Shown piece by piece: positions 1-12,350 of a stretch of DNA of 64,000 bases (within the stretch, counting starts at the first letter, position 1; each line of letters starts with the position of its first letter). The position numbers were made by a program, and so were the translations under genes. The notes under the pieces are model-generated. The model was not told where the DNA came from and did not search any database. It saw only the letters and a list, made by a program, of their open reading frames with translations. Source of the stretch: Phoronis australis (taxonomy: Eukaryota > Phoronida > Phoronidae); the NCBI GenBank assembly GCA_002633005.1, contig NMRA01000033.1, positions 339,346 through 403,345 on the forward strand, read 5' to 3'.

Positions 1-1
1 T

Positions 2-494
2 CAGGCCTTCATGCAGCGTACGTCCTGGGCGTCCAAATGGACGCCCCAGCACTAATATGGACGCCCTGGCAAGGACGCCCAATGTATCATTTGGACGCCC
101 ACTGTCAATAGGAACCTTTCAAGTTTGGACACACACATTGTAATGATTACTAGGAAGCCTCTGAAGGCTCACAGTGGGGGCTCTTTTTTCAAAGCAGGAA
201 GAAATATACAATGTAGATACAAAGTATATACAATGTTGCTATGCTCACACTTGGTTGATAGCATTGTAAAAGTCTTGGTCTACACCAATGTTTTATTAAA
301 AATGCTCACTACAGAAGGCTGTTTTGTAAACTTAGATGTAAAAACCTTGGTCTATGCATTTTTTTGTAAAAAAAAATCTGTGTTTGGGGGGATTGCTGGG
401 GATGGGGGGGTTAAGCGTCGGAATTATGGACGCCCTGGAATATTGGGAACCTCATTTTGGACACCCTATTTTCGAAATCCTGGATGAAGGCCTG
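2..494. mobile_element. hAT-like MITE, copy A
   Basis: This is a non-autonomous element related to 3538-4015. It opens with CAGGCCTTCATGCAG and closes with the inverse GATGAAGGCCTG, so the ends are imperfect terminal inverted repeats. The interior carries several 'GGACGCCC' motifs and a stretch nearly identical to the second copy (for example CACAGTGGGGGCTC). The left flank lies outside the window, so a target duplication cannot be checked here. The two open frames inside it are not genes: the interior is shared with the other copy, where the frames are broken. Confidence 0.75.
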
Positions 495-992
495 CTTACT
501 CTCCATGCCAAATGCCCACCTAATAATACTTACCACACTAAATACCCACCCAACGTGGCAGTCTATCCAAATGAACTCCCCTCTTCAAAATCTTTCCCTG
601 TAAAGATCTGAACATATCTCGACCTAATTTATAATTTACAGCAATAGTGCGCGCGAGTTCATTAACTTTTTTACTTAACACATCATGTTTAGAAGTCACC
701 TCAGCGTCAACTACAACCTACACAAAACAGATTTTTGCCATAATATACTTCAGTAGTGTTTACATGACTTGATGCTACTAATGGCCTTCTACAGTTATAC
801 ATGAACATAGACAAGGACACTTGTGGATAGAACTTGACTGTACCCAGCATACACACTCCCTACAACTTCCCCAGCACTGATTAACAACCTCTACAAGATG
901 AAATGATAAATTATGACTGAAAAAATTCACAAGTTAAATAATCAGGCTGCACTCATCAAGTTCTCAGCCGACATCAAAGAGTTTTGTGTTAA
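495..992. other. Unassigned AT-rich stretch
   Basis: I see no coding exon, RNA gene or repeat structure here beyond a run of 'ACCCACC'-like pyrimidine-rich bases near 510-560. Confidence 0.5.
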
Positions 993-1690
993 CATAAACT
1001 CGCAGGTAAATGGCTATGCCTGGGAAATCGCCCAAAATTTCGAGGCAAGCATCCACTGTTCGAGTAATTGCCCATCCCCCACATTGCCCAAACTTCAGTT
1101 TAAGCGCCCACCTCTCGGACTGCACGCACGTAGCACGTGACTTTGTTAGATTTATCTCCCATGTCGACCCAGATTTGAATTGAGCAACTAATCACACCTC
1201 CCTCTCGTTGCAATTTCAAAAAAATGAATCGTCCACGTTTTTAATCAAGGAAACAAAATGTAGTTACATTCACTGATCTAAAACAGTACATGCTGATACA
1301 GTAAGTGGACTGCCATTCGAGTTTCGAAAGTTATGCACAAAGGCAGTGACATTTTGCAACGATCGAATAAAAAGTTGGGAAACATCTGAGTTTTTAGCAA
1401 CGGTCACACAAAATCACCCTTTCAAAGTTGAAATCCTGTTCTTGTTTGAGACATGAGAAACTTTGTGGATGTCTGGTTCCACTGTTTGACGAAACCTACA
1501 AGTTCCGTGCTCCAATGAACTTACCCAGTTCAACCAAAATTTTGACGTAAGCAGCCACTGCTTGGGTAATCACGCACCCCCCGACTTTTGCCACGTTTCA
1601 ATTTAAGTGCCCACTGCTCAGGTAATCGCTCACCTCTTAAGGTTTCCCAATTTAAGCGCCCAGGGTGTCAACCTGCGAGTTTACGGTACT
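993..1690. mobile_element. MITE-like element of the GGGTTAACGCCC family (divergent)
   Basis: The left end ATAAACTCGCAGGTA (994-1008) is inverted at the right end as ACCTGCGAGTTTACGGTAC (1671-1689), giving terminal inverted repeats about 690 bp apart. Just inside each end lie 'AAGCGCCCACCTCTCGG' and 'AAGCGCCCAGGG' motifs. The first is identical to the 19-bp tandem unit at 35243-35355. The middle (about 1140-1560) shows no coding signal. Assignment to the family rests on the shared end and GCGCCCA motifs. Confidence 0.55.
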
Positions 1691-1779
1691 ATAGTTCTAT
1701 GAAGGGCAGTCCATCAAGCATATCTAGACATGGCTATTTGAGCCGTGTGGAGATATAACATGAATTTTGTCCAAAAATT

Positions 1780-2080
1780 GGCATGGGAAGATGTCCTGGT
1801 CACCACAAATTCCATTCGGTCTATCGCCAATTTCACATTGACGGTTACCACCAATTGCCTAAGTTATCATTTTCACATTTTTCAAAGGCTAATTACTTTA
1901 CTACAAACAACGGAAGGTTTACCAAAAGTTGTTTTGTGACATCTACACAGTACAAGCCATGCTTAGAAACTAATAGACTAAAATTTTCTTGATCTTTATT
2001 TCTGTGTAGACATTCGACAAAAAAGATTTTATTTTCGTTTGTCGGCCATATTGTGCACTAAATACATGAACAAGAACTAT
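1780..2080 (+). repeat. Dispersed repeat 'GACATCTACACAGTACAA', copy 1
   Basis: The shared core GACATCTACACAGTACAA near 1939 is followed about 90 bases later by 'GTCGGCCATATTGTGCACTAAATA'-type sequence. The same order occurs at about 12070-12350 and 30620-30920, and inverted at about 34175-34800. Upstream it shares 'TTTTTCAAAGGCTAATTACTTTAC'-like sequence. No intact coding frame is common to the copies, so it is probably a non-autonomous element. Confidence 0.6.
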
Positions 2081-3537
2081 ACTCATTTTTGACACGCAAT
2101 CTCTTCTGGTATTGTTTCACACTTTTAAGTTCAGCCTTTATGGGTTAAGCTGCTTAAGAAATCCTACAAAAGGATTAGTGTCAAGATCAGCCCACGTTAA
2201 CAGTATGGCCATACTTAACTAACTCTGTAATTAAGTGCATTGTATTGACTGACACCTCATAAACTGTGGCTAAAAAGTATAAGTTGTAGTCATCTCAGCA
2301 GAAACCAATTACCCTGTCTTGATAAGCTGAACACAGCTTAGCAATAGTTTATGGCAGGCTTCTGATGTTGTACCCATAATGAACCACGGAATAATGAGGC
2401 GAAAGCCATCTTGCTTTGACATTTACCAGTAGTGTAGCGGGGGGGGGGGTGGAAGCGCTGCTAAAAATCATTGAGTACCTAAACACGCAGCTGAGCAGAC
2501 TCCGACAATTAAAATGGGGGGGCACATCAACAACCAGAATCATGTAGCAACAGCTCCATCTGGTGTTAAAACAGAGAACAATGCAACCCAGTCCCTGCCA
2601 CGGCTTTTTATTGTTAGTTTCTGCACAAAAATGAGAGTCAATAGACTTACTTCATATCCGAAGCAACAGCGTGTTGCCTGTTTAAATTTTGGTATGGCAA
2701 AGTTGAGATCAATTTTATAGAGATAAAAATAAGACCATGGTAAACAGGAGGCAAATGGAGGGAACAGATGTTTAGTTTGTTACCTCTCATTCATAAGCAG
2801 CGTGGTGGAACCATGCAGACGCTTTACTACTGTTAGCGTATGAAAATGGCCATCATAGCGTAAGGTGCCAAGTCACACCGAAGAAGAACATACAAAACAA
2901 TTAAGTATTTAGTTACAGACCCCAACTTGCTACGCAAAAATTGGTCCAAATGGCAATTTTTTTCATTCAGACCGTAGAACTAAGTTAATTAATACGGACA
3001 AGGCCACTTGTGTGTAATAAATAGGATACAAGTAACATCACAACTCTAAGCATAGAATACAACAAGGTGATCAAGCTCGGACTGGTACTGTTTCCATTAG
3101 GCGCTACATATCATTTCCAACCAGCAACTACGAGTGCTTCCTCAAGTCAACCCATGGGAGTGCCAGACTTTGCCTGGACTTCTATGACCAGTTTTTGCTG
3201 TTTGGGGATCACGAGTCAGAGATGGGTGTCAGTTATAACCGCAGCTTATTCGTGACAGCATTCTTCCCCAATCATTTTAGACGCTGTAGACAATAAAAAC
3301 TAAATTTATCATTGAAAATTGAACTTTTTGACTGTTTCTAGATAAACATTCGTCATTTCGTTTCAACCTTTATTGAAAGAATGATGGAGACGGCCGAAAT
3401 CTGTTAACTACAACAGAAGTAAAGAGAAATAATGCAAATTACAGGTGTTGCACCTTTGTTGATGATATTCCTACTTCTATTGTATAACCTGTCTGAGCAA
3501 CACAATGGGTTGACATGACTTCAAATACACCACAGCT
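2081..3537. other. Mostly unassigned; one weak open stretch
   Basis: There is a G-run at about 2438-2450 and otherwise AT-rich sequence. On the plus strand a frame stays open from about 3026 to a TAA at 3292-3294 with balanced composition (it includes NYECFLKSTHGSARLCLDFY). The stop overlaps an AATAAA at 3291-3296. A second frame is also open over part of this stretch and I cannot match the peptide to a family, so no gene is called. Confidence 0.3.
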
Positions 3538-4015
3538 CAGGCCTTTATGCAGGGTATGTCCATTTGGACGCCCTAGCACTAATCTGGAAGCCCTCTCCAA
3601 AGGACGCCCAATGTATCATTTGGAGGCCCACTGTCAATAGGAATCTTTCAAGTTTGGACTCACACTTTGTAATGAATACTGGGAAGCCTCTGAAGGCTCA
3701 CAGTGGGGGCTCTTTTTTCAAAGCAGGAAGAAATATACAATGTATATACAAAGTATATACAATGTTGCTATGCTCACACTTGGTTGATAGCATTGTATAA
3801 GTCTTAGTGTTCAGTTTTTTTAGTAAAAATGCTCACTACAGGCTTTTTGTAAACTTAGATGTAAAAACCGCTTGGTCTATGCATTTTTGTAAAAAAATCT
3901 GTGTGTTTGGGGGATTGCTGGGGGTGGGGGGTTACGCATCGGAATCATGGACGCCCTGGAATATTGGGAACCCCATTTTGGACACCCTATTTTCGAAACC
4001 CTGGATAAAGGCCTG
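3538..4015. mobile_element. hAT-like MITE, copy B, with 8-bp target duplication
   Basis: The ends are CAGGCCTTTATGCAGGG on the left and, inverted, CAGGCCTTTATCCAGGG on the right. The octamer CCACAGCT sits directly against both ends (3530-3537 and 4016-4023). An 8-bp target duplication with CAG-starting inverted ends is typical of the hAT superfamily. The element is about 478 bp and has no transposase frame, so it is non-autonomous. It is a direct-orientation relative of 2-494, about 3.5 kb away. Confidence 0.85.
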
Positions 4016-4023
4016 CCACAGCT

Positions 4024-6594
4024 CAGGAGAGTGATCTTTTTTAAGAGACTCAGGGTATACTAAAACTAGGTTCATTTGATTGGGAAAACGCAAGTAGCTT
4101 CTGTGGCTACAATGGAAGCAAAAAACCAGAGCAAGCTGCCCGCAAAAGGGTCAATTTCGCCAAAAGTTTCTTTCCTCATCATCTGGCCAATCGAAATTTG
4201 TCTAAACAGCTCACTCTCAGTCATAAATTGATGAATGTAGCAATATACAAATGTACCTTATCCCTGTGCATCATTGTCAGTGATGAAGACTACTAAAGTG
4301 CTATAAAAATACCAGGTAATTCGAACCACCAGCAAAGTGCCAGAAAAAATGACACTTTTAACTGTGCACACGACTGGTTTTTTGCTACCTTAAGTAACAG
4401 TGCTAGTCAAAATGCCAATTAGTGTGAAAGGGTATTAATTTAGCCAGTTTTTGAACAAGGTAGATTGCCTTGCTCACGTGACAGATGCCCCAGTCTGATC
4501 AGTGACTTATTCCACATGCAGCCCAATGTTCCAATTTCAACAACATCCACCTACACTTTATACAATCAACTCTCAATAATGTGTTGAAGGAATCTCCCAG
4601 GATTCATGACATACCAAATTATACAACACCATCCCAAAATTGTACCACCATGGCCACCTAAAGACTATGCCGGAGTTTAAAGAAGCAATGTAATAACACG
4701 CTTATTTCCATAAGACCATCCCAATAAAACAGGCCACTCTGTGAGTCCAAAGACCAGGGATAGAAAACTGATTTGTGAGTTCCTGAACTTACATGACGAA
4801 AACCCCAGAACACCAACAAATCACATAATCTGCAAGGTACTGAATAATAAAAGGGCTTAAAATGAACCATGAAAACTGACTTTGACATCAGTCAGCTGTG
4901 CCCAGGATTTTGTCACACCAGGACCAAGACAACCCGACAAAGAAAATAGTGCCAGGGTGCATCACATTCATCCACAGCCAAAGGAATGTAGAAATGACTG
5001 CCAGGACCTCACTTCCAGATCAGCCACACACATTTTCCTTAAAAAAAACACAACTGTGATTGTGCCAGCACCATGAAGAAGTACATCCATTATGTCCAGA
5101 TGGTGATATTCACTAGGTAACCAACTGTTTTAATTTCTACACCACCATGAGATGACTGTCTGCTGTAAAGCCATTAGGAAGCTCAAATACACTCTGGTAA
5201 TTGGAATCACAGCACCAACTAAAAGTCTGCGTCACCTTCTCCTGGTGATGTTAATCACAATGTTGGCTGTAGTTTCCCAGACACCCACCAGCTCATAAAC
5301 AAATATTACAGTATGAGTAATTATAAGTAAATTATCTCTTACTCTGTTGACAGGGAGCTGTTGGCTAGCAGTCTGCAAGTAAAGTGCCTCTGAATGACTT
5401 CACCACAGCTTCACAATTTTGAAATACTGAATATGATGGTCCAGCAGGCAAATCGCAGTCACTGGGTCGCAGATTTTGAGAACCACTTCAATGCCTGTTA
5501 TTCAGTGGATAAAACAGGTTCTTCAAAAAGTAGGTACCCCTATAAGTGACTATTACCTGACGGGACAAAAACTGGATAGAGAACAGCCCAACAATTTACC
5601 TGGGATAATCCATTTAAGTACATTAGACAGGACTAAAGGACAAACACATCAAACTGTTTGCCAAAGGCAAGCATAAAGTCACAGCAGAGTTATCACTGAA
5701 CTGATGTCTTAATGCTCACCGCCATAGTTACGGATAACCGCTTGCATGGAACACCAGAAGACACATGAGGCAAACACGTTTCACAAAATTCCAGTCAAAT
5801 GTTTAAAGTAAAGCTAAAAGGCTTTCCTGCTAGCTTGCAAAACAAACTAATTGACCACCAGTGGCTTCTCACGTCATTAACTGTTAGAGACAATCTAAAC
5901 GGAGAAATGGTAAAGTACCTTCGTTTGCTTATGAACTTACATAGGGATACAGATCTACGCCGAGATCCAAAAACTACGCAGCTCGCGCTTGTCAAATCAT
6001 CCACTTGTAATTCACACAGCACCAGCAAAACTCCAAATCCAATTTTCCTCAATCACTGCTTCGAAATGCTTTAAACACATTCCCAGGAAATTAAATGAAC
6101 ATTTCTCAACTCATCCACTTGAGATCACGACATAGTCACAGCATTGTGAATTAAAATACTCCATTTGCTGCTCACATCAATGCATCAGTAACATGACCAA
6201 AATATCACAGACAGCATCGTGGGCTCATCTTGCAATGATAGCAACACAAGGACTCACTGTATCATCAAACAAACACAGAACACTAGATAGCCTCAACAGG
6301 CAATAAATACACTGACCCACCAGCACAGCACTCAGACCAATGGCACAATAGAGTATAATGGCCTCTAGGTTGTAAACCTGTTAATGACTTGATGGACGCA
6401 TAATTAACATTCTATGTACAGTCTGATAAAGTCAATATTCAACTTCAGATACACTTCAAGTGGATGCCAATCTGAGTGGGTAAACTACCACAATGCTATC
6501 AGCAAACCTGGCCCACTCAGTCCCAGCCATGTGCATAAGCCAATGTGAACTGAGCAACTGAAGATGACAGTCATTTCCATAATGACAAACAGCT
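4024..6594. other. Unassigned region with isolated splice-like signals
   Basis: No recognisable gene. On the minus strand an acceptor-like 'CAGTACCTTGCAG' is followed 36 bases later by a donor CAT|GTAAGT (about 4790). A second minus-strand donor CCCTAT|GTAAGT lies near 5930, downstream of a CpG-containing stretch (about 5940-6000). These could be a 5' untranslated or micro-exon, but no reading frame links them. Both strands are partly open at 5795-6074 without family resemblance. Confidence 0.3.
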
Positions 6595-7081
6595 GCCATG
6601 TAGGACCCTATAAAAATGGCCAAATTTGGCTGACTGAGGAACATCACATCTCAGAGATGGCTGGTCTAATCCTTATGTAACTTTCAGCACACTATGTTTT
6701 ATGCATTGTTCTCTAAAACCTAGTGAAGAATTGTTTTTAAAATGATCCACTTTTGCATGAGAAGCTGTCAAAAATAGAACATTCATGTAAAATCTTTAAA
6801 GCTAGTTAAAACCAAATTATACTTTACAAAAGTGTAAGTGTTTTTTATATCTCACCTTAACATTTACATCAACTAATATTTGTTACTGATACCAATGTTT
6901 TGCTGCGCATATATCTTTTGTTTTTGCTAACTTTTACTAAAACGTAATGGTCACATGACCATAATTGCTAAAGGAAAAAAGAATTTACAGGCTTTTCGCT
7001 TTCAGAAAATATACGTAGTTAAAATATATAGTTTTCTAAAATAGTTTGCTAAATGCAGACATCTTGATGAGGTCCTACATA
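6595..7081. mobile_element. piggyBac-like MITE, copy 1 (ends worn)
   Basis: The element opens with ATGTAGGACC and closes with the inverse GGTCCTACAT about 480 bp later, matching the better preserved copy at 16003-16474. It shares internal sequence ('CCAAATTTGGCT', 'CTCAGAGATGGCTGGT', 'CACTATGTTTTATG') with the copies at about 17449 and 49722. The flanking TTAA seen at the 16-kb copy is not preserved here. No coding frame is present. Confidence 0.65.
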
Positions 7082-9473
7082 CAAGGGCTAAGTGGCCAGT
7101 TATCACCAGATGCTGGCCCACATTGTTTGTAAAAGTTCACACTGAGTTGTATGGACCTTGCCAAGTTTAGCACACCCAACACTTAAGTAAATGACCCATA
7201 GGACCAGTAAAAACAAACCAAACACAAATTAGCAATAATGTTAACACTTCATACACTGCACTACCTAATATCATATCTGCATAGAAACGGAACCATGATC
7301 AGAAGGGTTTTTGCAGTGAACAGACAAATGATGCATTTTATTTCTACAAGTGGCCCATCCAGAAGGGTCAACTCCAGATTTATGACACTGCAAAATGGGA
7401 GAACATGTAATCAGTCTCTTGAGTGAGTTGGATTTCTATGAAAGAAATTGGTCATACACAAGACACAGCACCACATGCCTAGCCATCACAGCTTACAAAG
7501 CAATTCTTGATCTGTTAGAACATTTTAATTGTCAAAAGTTAGTCATTTTGTTGATGGTAGACATTTGTTTCTTCTCCAGGCAAGTTTGTATTGGATTGTA
7601 AATTGCAAACAGAGCTACTCAAGTAGAGTTCAGTTCTGAACACTATTAACAAAAACATTCAAATTTGTAGCGTGTTATTTCCACAGATATGAAACATGTA
7701 TGAACACGACCAGACATTGTTCAAATTCTAGTCCTGAAAACAGGACTGAGCCAGCAGCTAACTTACGGTACATCCTACCTCAGAATTACCATACCTGACT
7801 ACGGTGTACTATGATATTCACTTGAATAACTCAATGGTGGTCAGGGCTCTCGCTCATCTGAGGGGAAAGCAGTCTGTGGCTTCTGAGAGCAAAGTTTCAA
7901 GTAACCAAAATTAACATTTTACAGAAGTGATTCTAATTTTGAAGATATTTTCTAACCATTGATGGGGAAATTTTGGGCCTGATAAGGAGAATTTAGCACG
8001 ATTTTTAAATATTTCTCCTAGGGGACTTAGGACTCATACTTAGTTCCAAAAAACTAAGGCACAGAGGGCCCTGGCAGTGCTCTATGTTCTAATCCCTTTT
8101 GAACAATACAATTCATTTTCCTAATTTGGTACATAAATTTTTTCTTTGTACATAGCGTTTAACAATCATCAAAGTGTGTGCACTATTGGACATCTCCAAG
8201 TGACTCCCATAGAGGAGGCAGATGGGGCGAGCCGCAATGAAGAGTGACTTCTTCATGACCACCTTCCTAATGAAAGTGTAAATTTTGGGAGTTCCGAAAC
8301 TCAGTATTATGTTATATTTTCCACCTAAACAAATCTAAAGATCGCCTTAATTATATCATTTTTGAACTTGAACAAAGCACTCATTTTTGACAACATGTCA
8401 TATCTTCTTGCGTTCAGACTTATGGCTTAAATTTTCCCTTATCCAAGAATCCCTACCAAACGGTAATGGTTTACGGAAATAAATCCCATTCAACAAGGTG
8501 TTTCTGGTGTAATAGGCAAAAGTGCCATGCAAGTGACCTTCTCAGAGTGTATGCTATGAGTGAGTGCAGTGGCTGTTCTAATTCTCCATATCTAATTGGT
8601 AAGTACCCAGCCCCTATTCCAGTTGCATGTACAATTTCATTTCTTCCCGCCTTTAAAACTATTTATATCTCATTTTCTGTAGCAAAACAACTTTATATTC
8701 TCGTGGATATCAATGCTGACCTATTCTTACCATGTCATGTGGAATTTGTTAAACATAAATCTGTGTTTTGCACTTTTGTGCATCAACTTTTTACTCAGCA
8801 ACCCCCTTTGCACAAGAGGACATCTTGATGCCACGACTAAACAAAAATTCCATTTCAGCCGCATTTTATCTCTATAGGATTTCAGAAAATGTAGCAGGAA
8901 AACAGAATTGTTCAACAAACGAACAACTTGAATTAGAAAGCAAGAAATAAGAATTTGTTGTAAACAAAAAACAACTAGTCTCAAGTGACCCATTAGCATA
9001 AATATTTGTGTTTAATGCCTCATTTCTTCTGAACAGGGACCTGCTCTTTCACTGAGGTGAAAATCCAGACAACAGTGCCTTCAGTTGTTCAGAAGATAAA
9101 CGGGCAGAAAAAATTGAGAAAACAAAAAATATTTACCGACCTCATTGGTATAAAGCACCAAACTCTGGCTTTTGGTCAGAAGGTCTCTTTATATTTGTTT
9201 CATTCTTAAAACTGGGTGGACACAACAGATAAAAAAAACAGAAAACAAAAATATTTATTGAACCTCATTGGTACAAAGCATCAACGCCCGCTTGTGGTTA
9301 AAAAGGTAAATTTATATTATTTTCATGCTTAGGCTTCTTTAAATTAAGCTTAGCATGGTGGTCAACAGGCTTATCAAGGCTATCCCAGGTGATACCAAAT
9401 ACCACTAACATCATAGACAGGTTTCGAAAGTACAGTGGTTAGTCAAAAATCAAAAAATTTCCAAGTAAAAATT
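7082..9473. other. Unassigned region
   Basis: No gene or repeat is recognised. The plus-strand open stretch at 8466-8828 contains a donor-like ATTG|GTAAGT near 8597, but the downstream frame reads through the would-be intron and shows no domain. Two similar lines of sequence near 9120-9170 and 9240-9300 ('AAATATTTA...CCTCATTGGTA.AAAGCA') form a short direct repeat. Confidence 0.3.
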
Positions 9474-9782
9474 TCAGGCTATTTTCTTATTTTTGATCTG
9501 CTTTCCTGGCCAAAACAACTCATCAAACCTTTTTAAAACTACTTGCACACTTTCCAAGTGCATGCCAGGTCTTTCAGGACAATAGTCATGTTTCGCATAA
9601 CACCCTTTCACCAAATTTAAGAATTTTCGATTTCGAGCAACTGTGTTTTTGTTGCATGCAATACAAGACCTAGCCCTGACCTTTGTCTCTAATTTTGAAA
9701 CCTTATAGGCCCTTTCATATTGACTTAACTCCAGTCTGAGCGGAGCGTCGACGTAAACAGCGCAGTTAACTGGACCGTTCAT
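9474..9782 (-). CDS. Possible small reading frame with clustered cysteines (uncertain)
   Basis: This is a minus-strand frame of about 102 codons with a true ATG at 9780-9782. I do not recognise the product. It has a basic middle part and a cysteine cluster (CIACNK, then about 17 residues, then CYAKHDYC), and it ends in a lysine-rich tail. The first 25 or so codons lie inside a repeat-like stretch (9700-9795) whose 'GTTAACTG' and 'GGACC' motifs recur at 10030-10170. The start may therefore be fortuitous and the rest an exon or a mobile-element remnant. Transcript evidence would be needed to accept it. Confidence 0.22.
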   Translation of the reverse strand: MNGPVNCAVYVDAPLRLELSQYERAYKVSKLETKVRARSCIACNKNTVARNRKFLNLVKGCYAKHDYCPERPGMHLESVQVVLKRFDELFWPGKQIKNKKIA

Positions 9783-10172
9783 ACTGGCTTCGGTAGTTAA
9801 TGAACATCAAAGTAAGCGGTTGGTGACGCTGTCGTCATCGAAGTTATTGCAAGGTCGCATAGCATGCTAAGATTTTTTTCAATGTTTCAATTTGGAAACT
9901 TTTACACGTGCTAAGTGACATTAAATCTGTTTTTAAATCGATTGGTTATTATTAGAGCAGAATATAAGCAGCTGTTAGTGACGGCACTACCCTGTAATTG
10001 TTGACGATAACAGTGGCACCTGGCGATAACTTCAATTGGACCAAAGTTAAGCGTTCATACAGCCCCGCAGCGTTGACGCTGCGCTATTAAATCCACCTGT
10101 TAACTGCGATCATGTTAACTAGAGCTGTTAACTGCCATCTAGGACCGGAGTTAAGCGTTGATACTGACCGCA
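9700..10172. repeat. Cluster of related hairpin motifs (GGACC..AGTTAAGCGTTNATAC)
   Basis: The motif GGACCAAAGTTAAGCGTTCATAC-like recurs as GGACCGGAGTTAAGCGTTGATAC near 10143 and in inverted form around 9704-9790 ('GTTAACTGGACCGTTCATACTG'). Several GTTAACTG units lie between. The arrangement suggests overlapping or nested foldback elements directly upstream of the CTCF-motif element at 10187. No coding content is seen. Confidence 0.5.
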
Positions 10173-10658
10173 ACCCCCCCAAATCGCCACTAGGGGGCGA
10201 CAAAGTAGTCAGAACTGTCCAAAAGTCAACGTCAGTCGTAGCCTTCTCATCAGCAACACACCTGCAAATTTTCATAATGATCCTTTGAGCGTTATGGTAG
10301 ATAGAGCGACAGACACCAAAAATAACAAAAATGGCCACAAGGTGGCGTAAAGCAAGTTAAATCCGTCAGGCAAAGAAATGCCATCATTGCCTTCGTATAA
10401 AATCAAGGCACTCCAAAGAAACAGAGCCAAACGTAAAAAGCTAAAATTGCCACTAGGGGGCACAGTGGTATTTGGACTGTTCTGAGCCTTGTTGTCCTCA
10501 GTCGTCAGCCTCTTAGAAACAAACCTGCCAAATTTCAATACAATCCTTCAAGGGGTTTAGGAGATATAGCTGCGGATGCCAGACACCGCGTGCCCGGACG
10601 CCCAGACAGAGATGACGACAGTATATAATATGTGCGCGTTGGGGGCGCGTAAAAATCA
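10173..10658 (+). mobile_element. Composite element carrying three CTCF-like motifs (copy 1)
   Basis: Three motifs matching the CTCF core lie in one orientation: CCACTAGGGGGCGA (10187), CCACAAGGTGGCGT (10335) and CCACTAGGGGGCAC (10450). The stretch between them matches the subunits of the larger array at 38.6-40.3 kb, in the order C-A-B. The 3' end 'AGATGACGACAGTATATAAT' plus 'GCGCGTAAAAAT' matches the tail of the large copy at about 40280-40328. This looks like a single-unit version of the same dispersed element. Confidence 0.7.
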
Positions 10659-12060
10659 AAAGTGAATGCTAATCAGAGTTCAAATCTGCCCTCTTATCAT
10701 CGGCTGTCAAATCAGATGACAGATCCAACTTACCTAACCCTAAGTGGTGGCACACGCCTCCTTAGCTTCTGGTTGTCCCCCCCCCCCAATATAGTAAAAG
10801 GTCTGACCCTCGGACAAGGCATTCCATGGATACTTCAGCTTCACCACACACAAATCTCAATAAATTTACTCACAACAGGGATTCAACAAACCATGAACAA
10901 TTTTCTTCCTGCTGATAACATTTACAGCGTAATGCTCCAACGAGTTTGCAACAAAGGGCAACACATCGCAATATCTGTTAGATTTTGCCCACGTTTTCCA
11001 CATGTACCAGAGGTGTAAAACGATTGGGTAGTGGGCCTTTTCAAACTTCAGGATTACAAAAGAGCCCATGGTCAGGTATCTTTCGGAAATCCCGGAAGAA
11101 AAATTCCATCTTGAGAACACAGTAATTTTTACTACAGCCCATGGGAAATCAGAATACAAGACAACAAAAACATTAACTAAAATATGAATTATCGATAAAA
11201 AACCCCATGGACAAAAAGCTGTAGACCTGATTAAATAACACACACGCATGATTTGATTGTAAAACAGTATGTGTATATAAAATAAGATAGGTCGTGATAA
11301 CCTAATGCAATTAGCATCCATTAAGAAATGTCTACATTACTTAAAACATAGACTATAATACATGGACCGCCAACTCCGTATATTTCCAATCCTAGGCGAA
11401 ATCTGTGATCTCAAGCATAAGCCGTGATGTCATTATTCAATAGCGACATCTGGCAGACATAGGACACCTTACTTCCGACAAATACGTCGTCTGCTAATCA
11501 CGGTCATTTCATTGGGAATTGGATCGGCGATTTTGGCCAAGTCACATCCGTGTTAAAATAGATTGAATGCTTGTAAAATATAAACTTCTTAAATAAAGCT
11601 CAAATTACTCCAGAAATAGACCACCAGGCCTACTCAAAACCCAATCTCGCACTTCAACAGCAGTTTACATACTCCACCCGGACGTTTCATTTTAAGCTTG
11701 AATGCACGCTGCTCAAAATTTCTGGACTCTATTGTTGAAAGACCTTGAGCAGCGTTTCAATGGCGAAATTATAATTTTTTGTTGTACAAGACAGTAATAT
11801 ATAGATGCAAGAATTTCCCGTCACACTAACCAGAAGCTGAGTTTGCTATGTTTGGAAGGTGGCACCTCCTTTAGGATATTTAGCAAGAAAATGTTGGAGT
11901 TGCGAATCTGTCGTCTATAATCTATGGTTAAATCATAATTTTAATGGGCACTCTTTCAAACACACACTATATCACTCAATTATGCAAACAACAAGAATCA
12001 CCAAGCCACATAGCAAATGAGAAATACAAAACCATCATTATATTTTGAAACTGTTCATGT
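10659..12060. other. Unassigned region
   Basis: It contains a run of C at about 10776-10787 and a minus-strand frame of 151 codons (10866-11321). That frame is hydrophobic and low in charged residues, without any recognised motif, and the AT-rich setting makes chance likely. No repeat partner is recognised. Confidence 0.35.
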
Positions 12061-12350
12061 GTCACGGTCTCTCCCTTGCATATGTTATGGTGAGTCTCCA
12101 CATATTTTGCACAAATATAATTGCCAAAATCATCATGTTGCCATTTTTCAAAGATTGATAACTTTGCTGTAAATAATGTAAAATTTATAAAATTTAAAAG
12201 TTTTTTCATGACATCTACACAGTACAAACCATGCTAACATTTTTGTTAATCTTTATTTTTGCAGAAATTTCACAATTAATACAGAATTTCACTCGTCCGC
12301 CATATTGTCGGCCATATTGTCTGTTAAATAAGTGAAGAATTACCATATCT
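12061..12350 (+). repeat. Dispersed repeat 'GACATCTACACAGTACAA', copy 2
   Basis: GACATCTACACAGTACAA at about 12211 is followed by a doubled 'GCCATATTGT' stretch (12300-12325). Upstream is 'TCTCCACATATTTTGCACAAATATAATTGCC'-type sequence shared with copy 3 (30.7 kb). The minus-strand frame across it (11976-12227) is not conserved in the other copies, so it is not called as a gene. Confidence 0.6.

Noticed and set aside
125-611. Two overlapping 85-120 codon frames
   Set aside because: They lie within the hAT-like MITE, and the corresponding frames are broken in the second copy at 3538-4015.
10866-11321. 151-codon frame, the longest in the window
   Set aside because: Skewed hydrophobic composition, no motif, no splice or start context, and chance is likely in AT-rich DNA.
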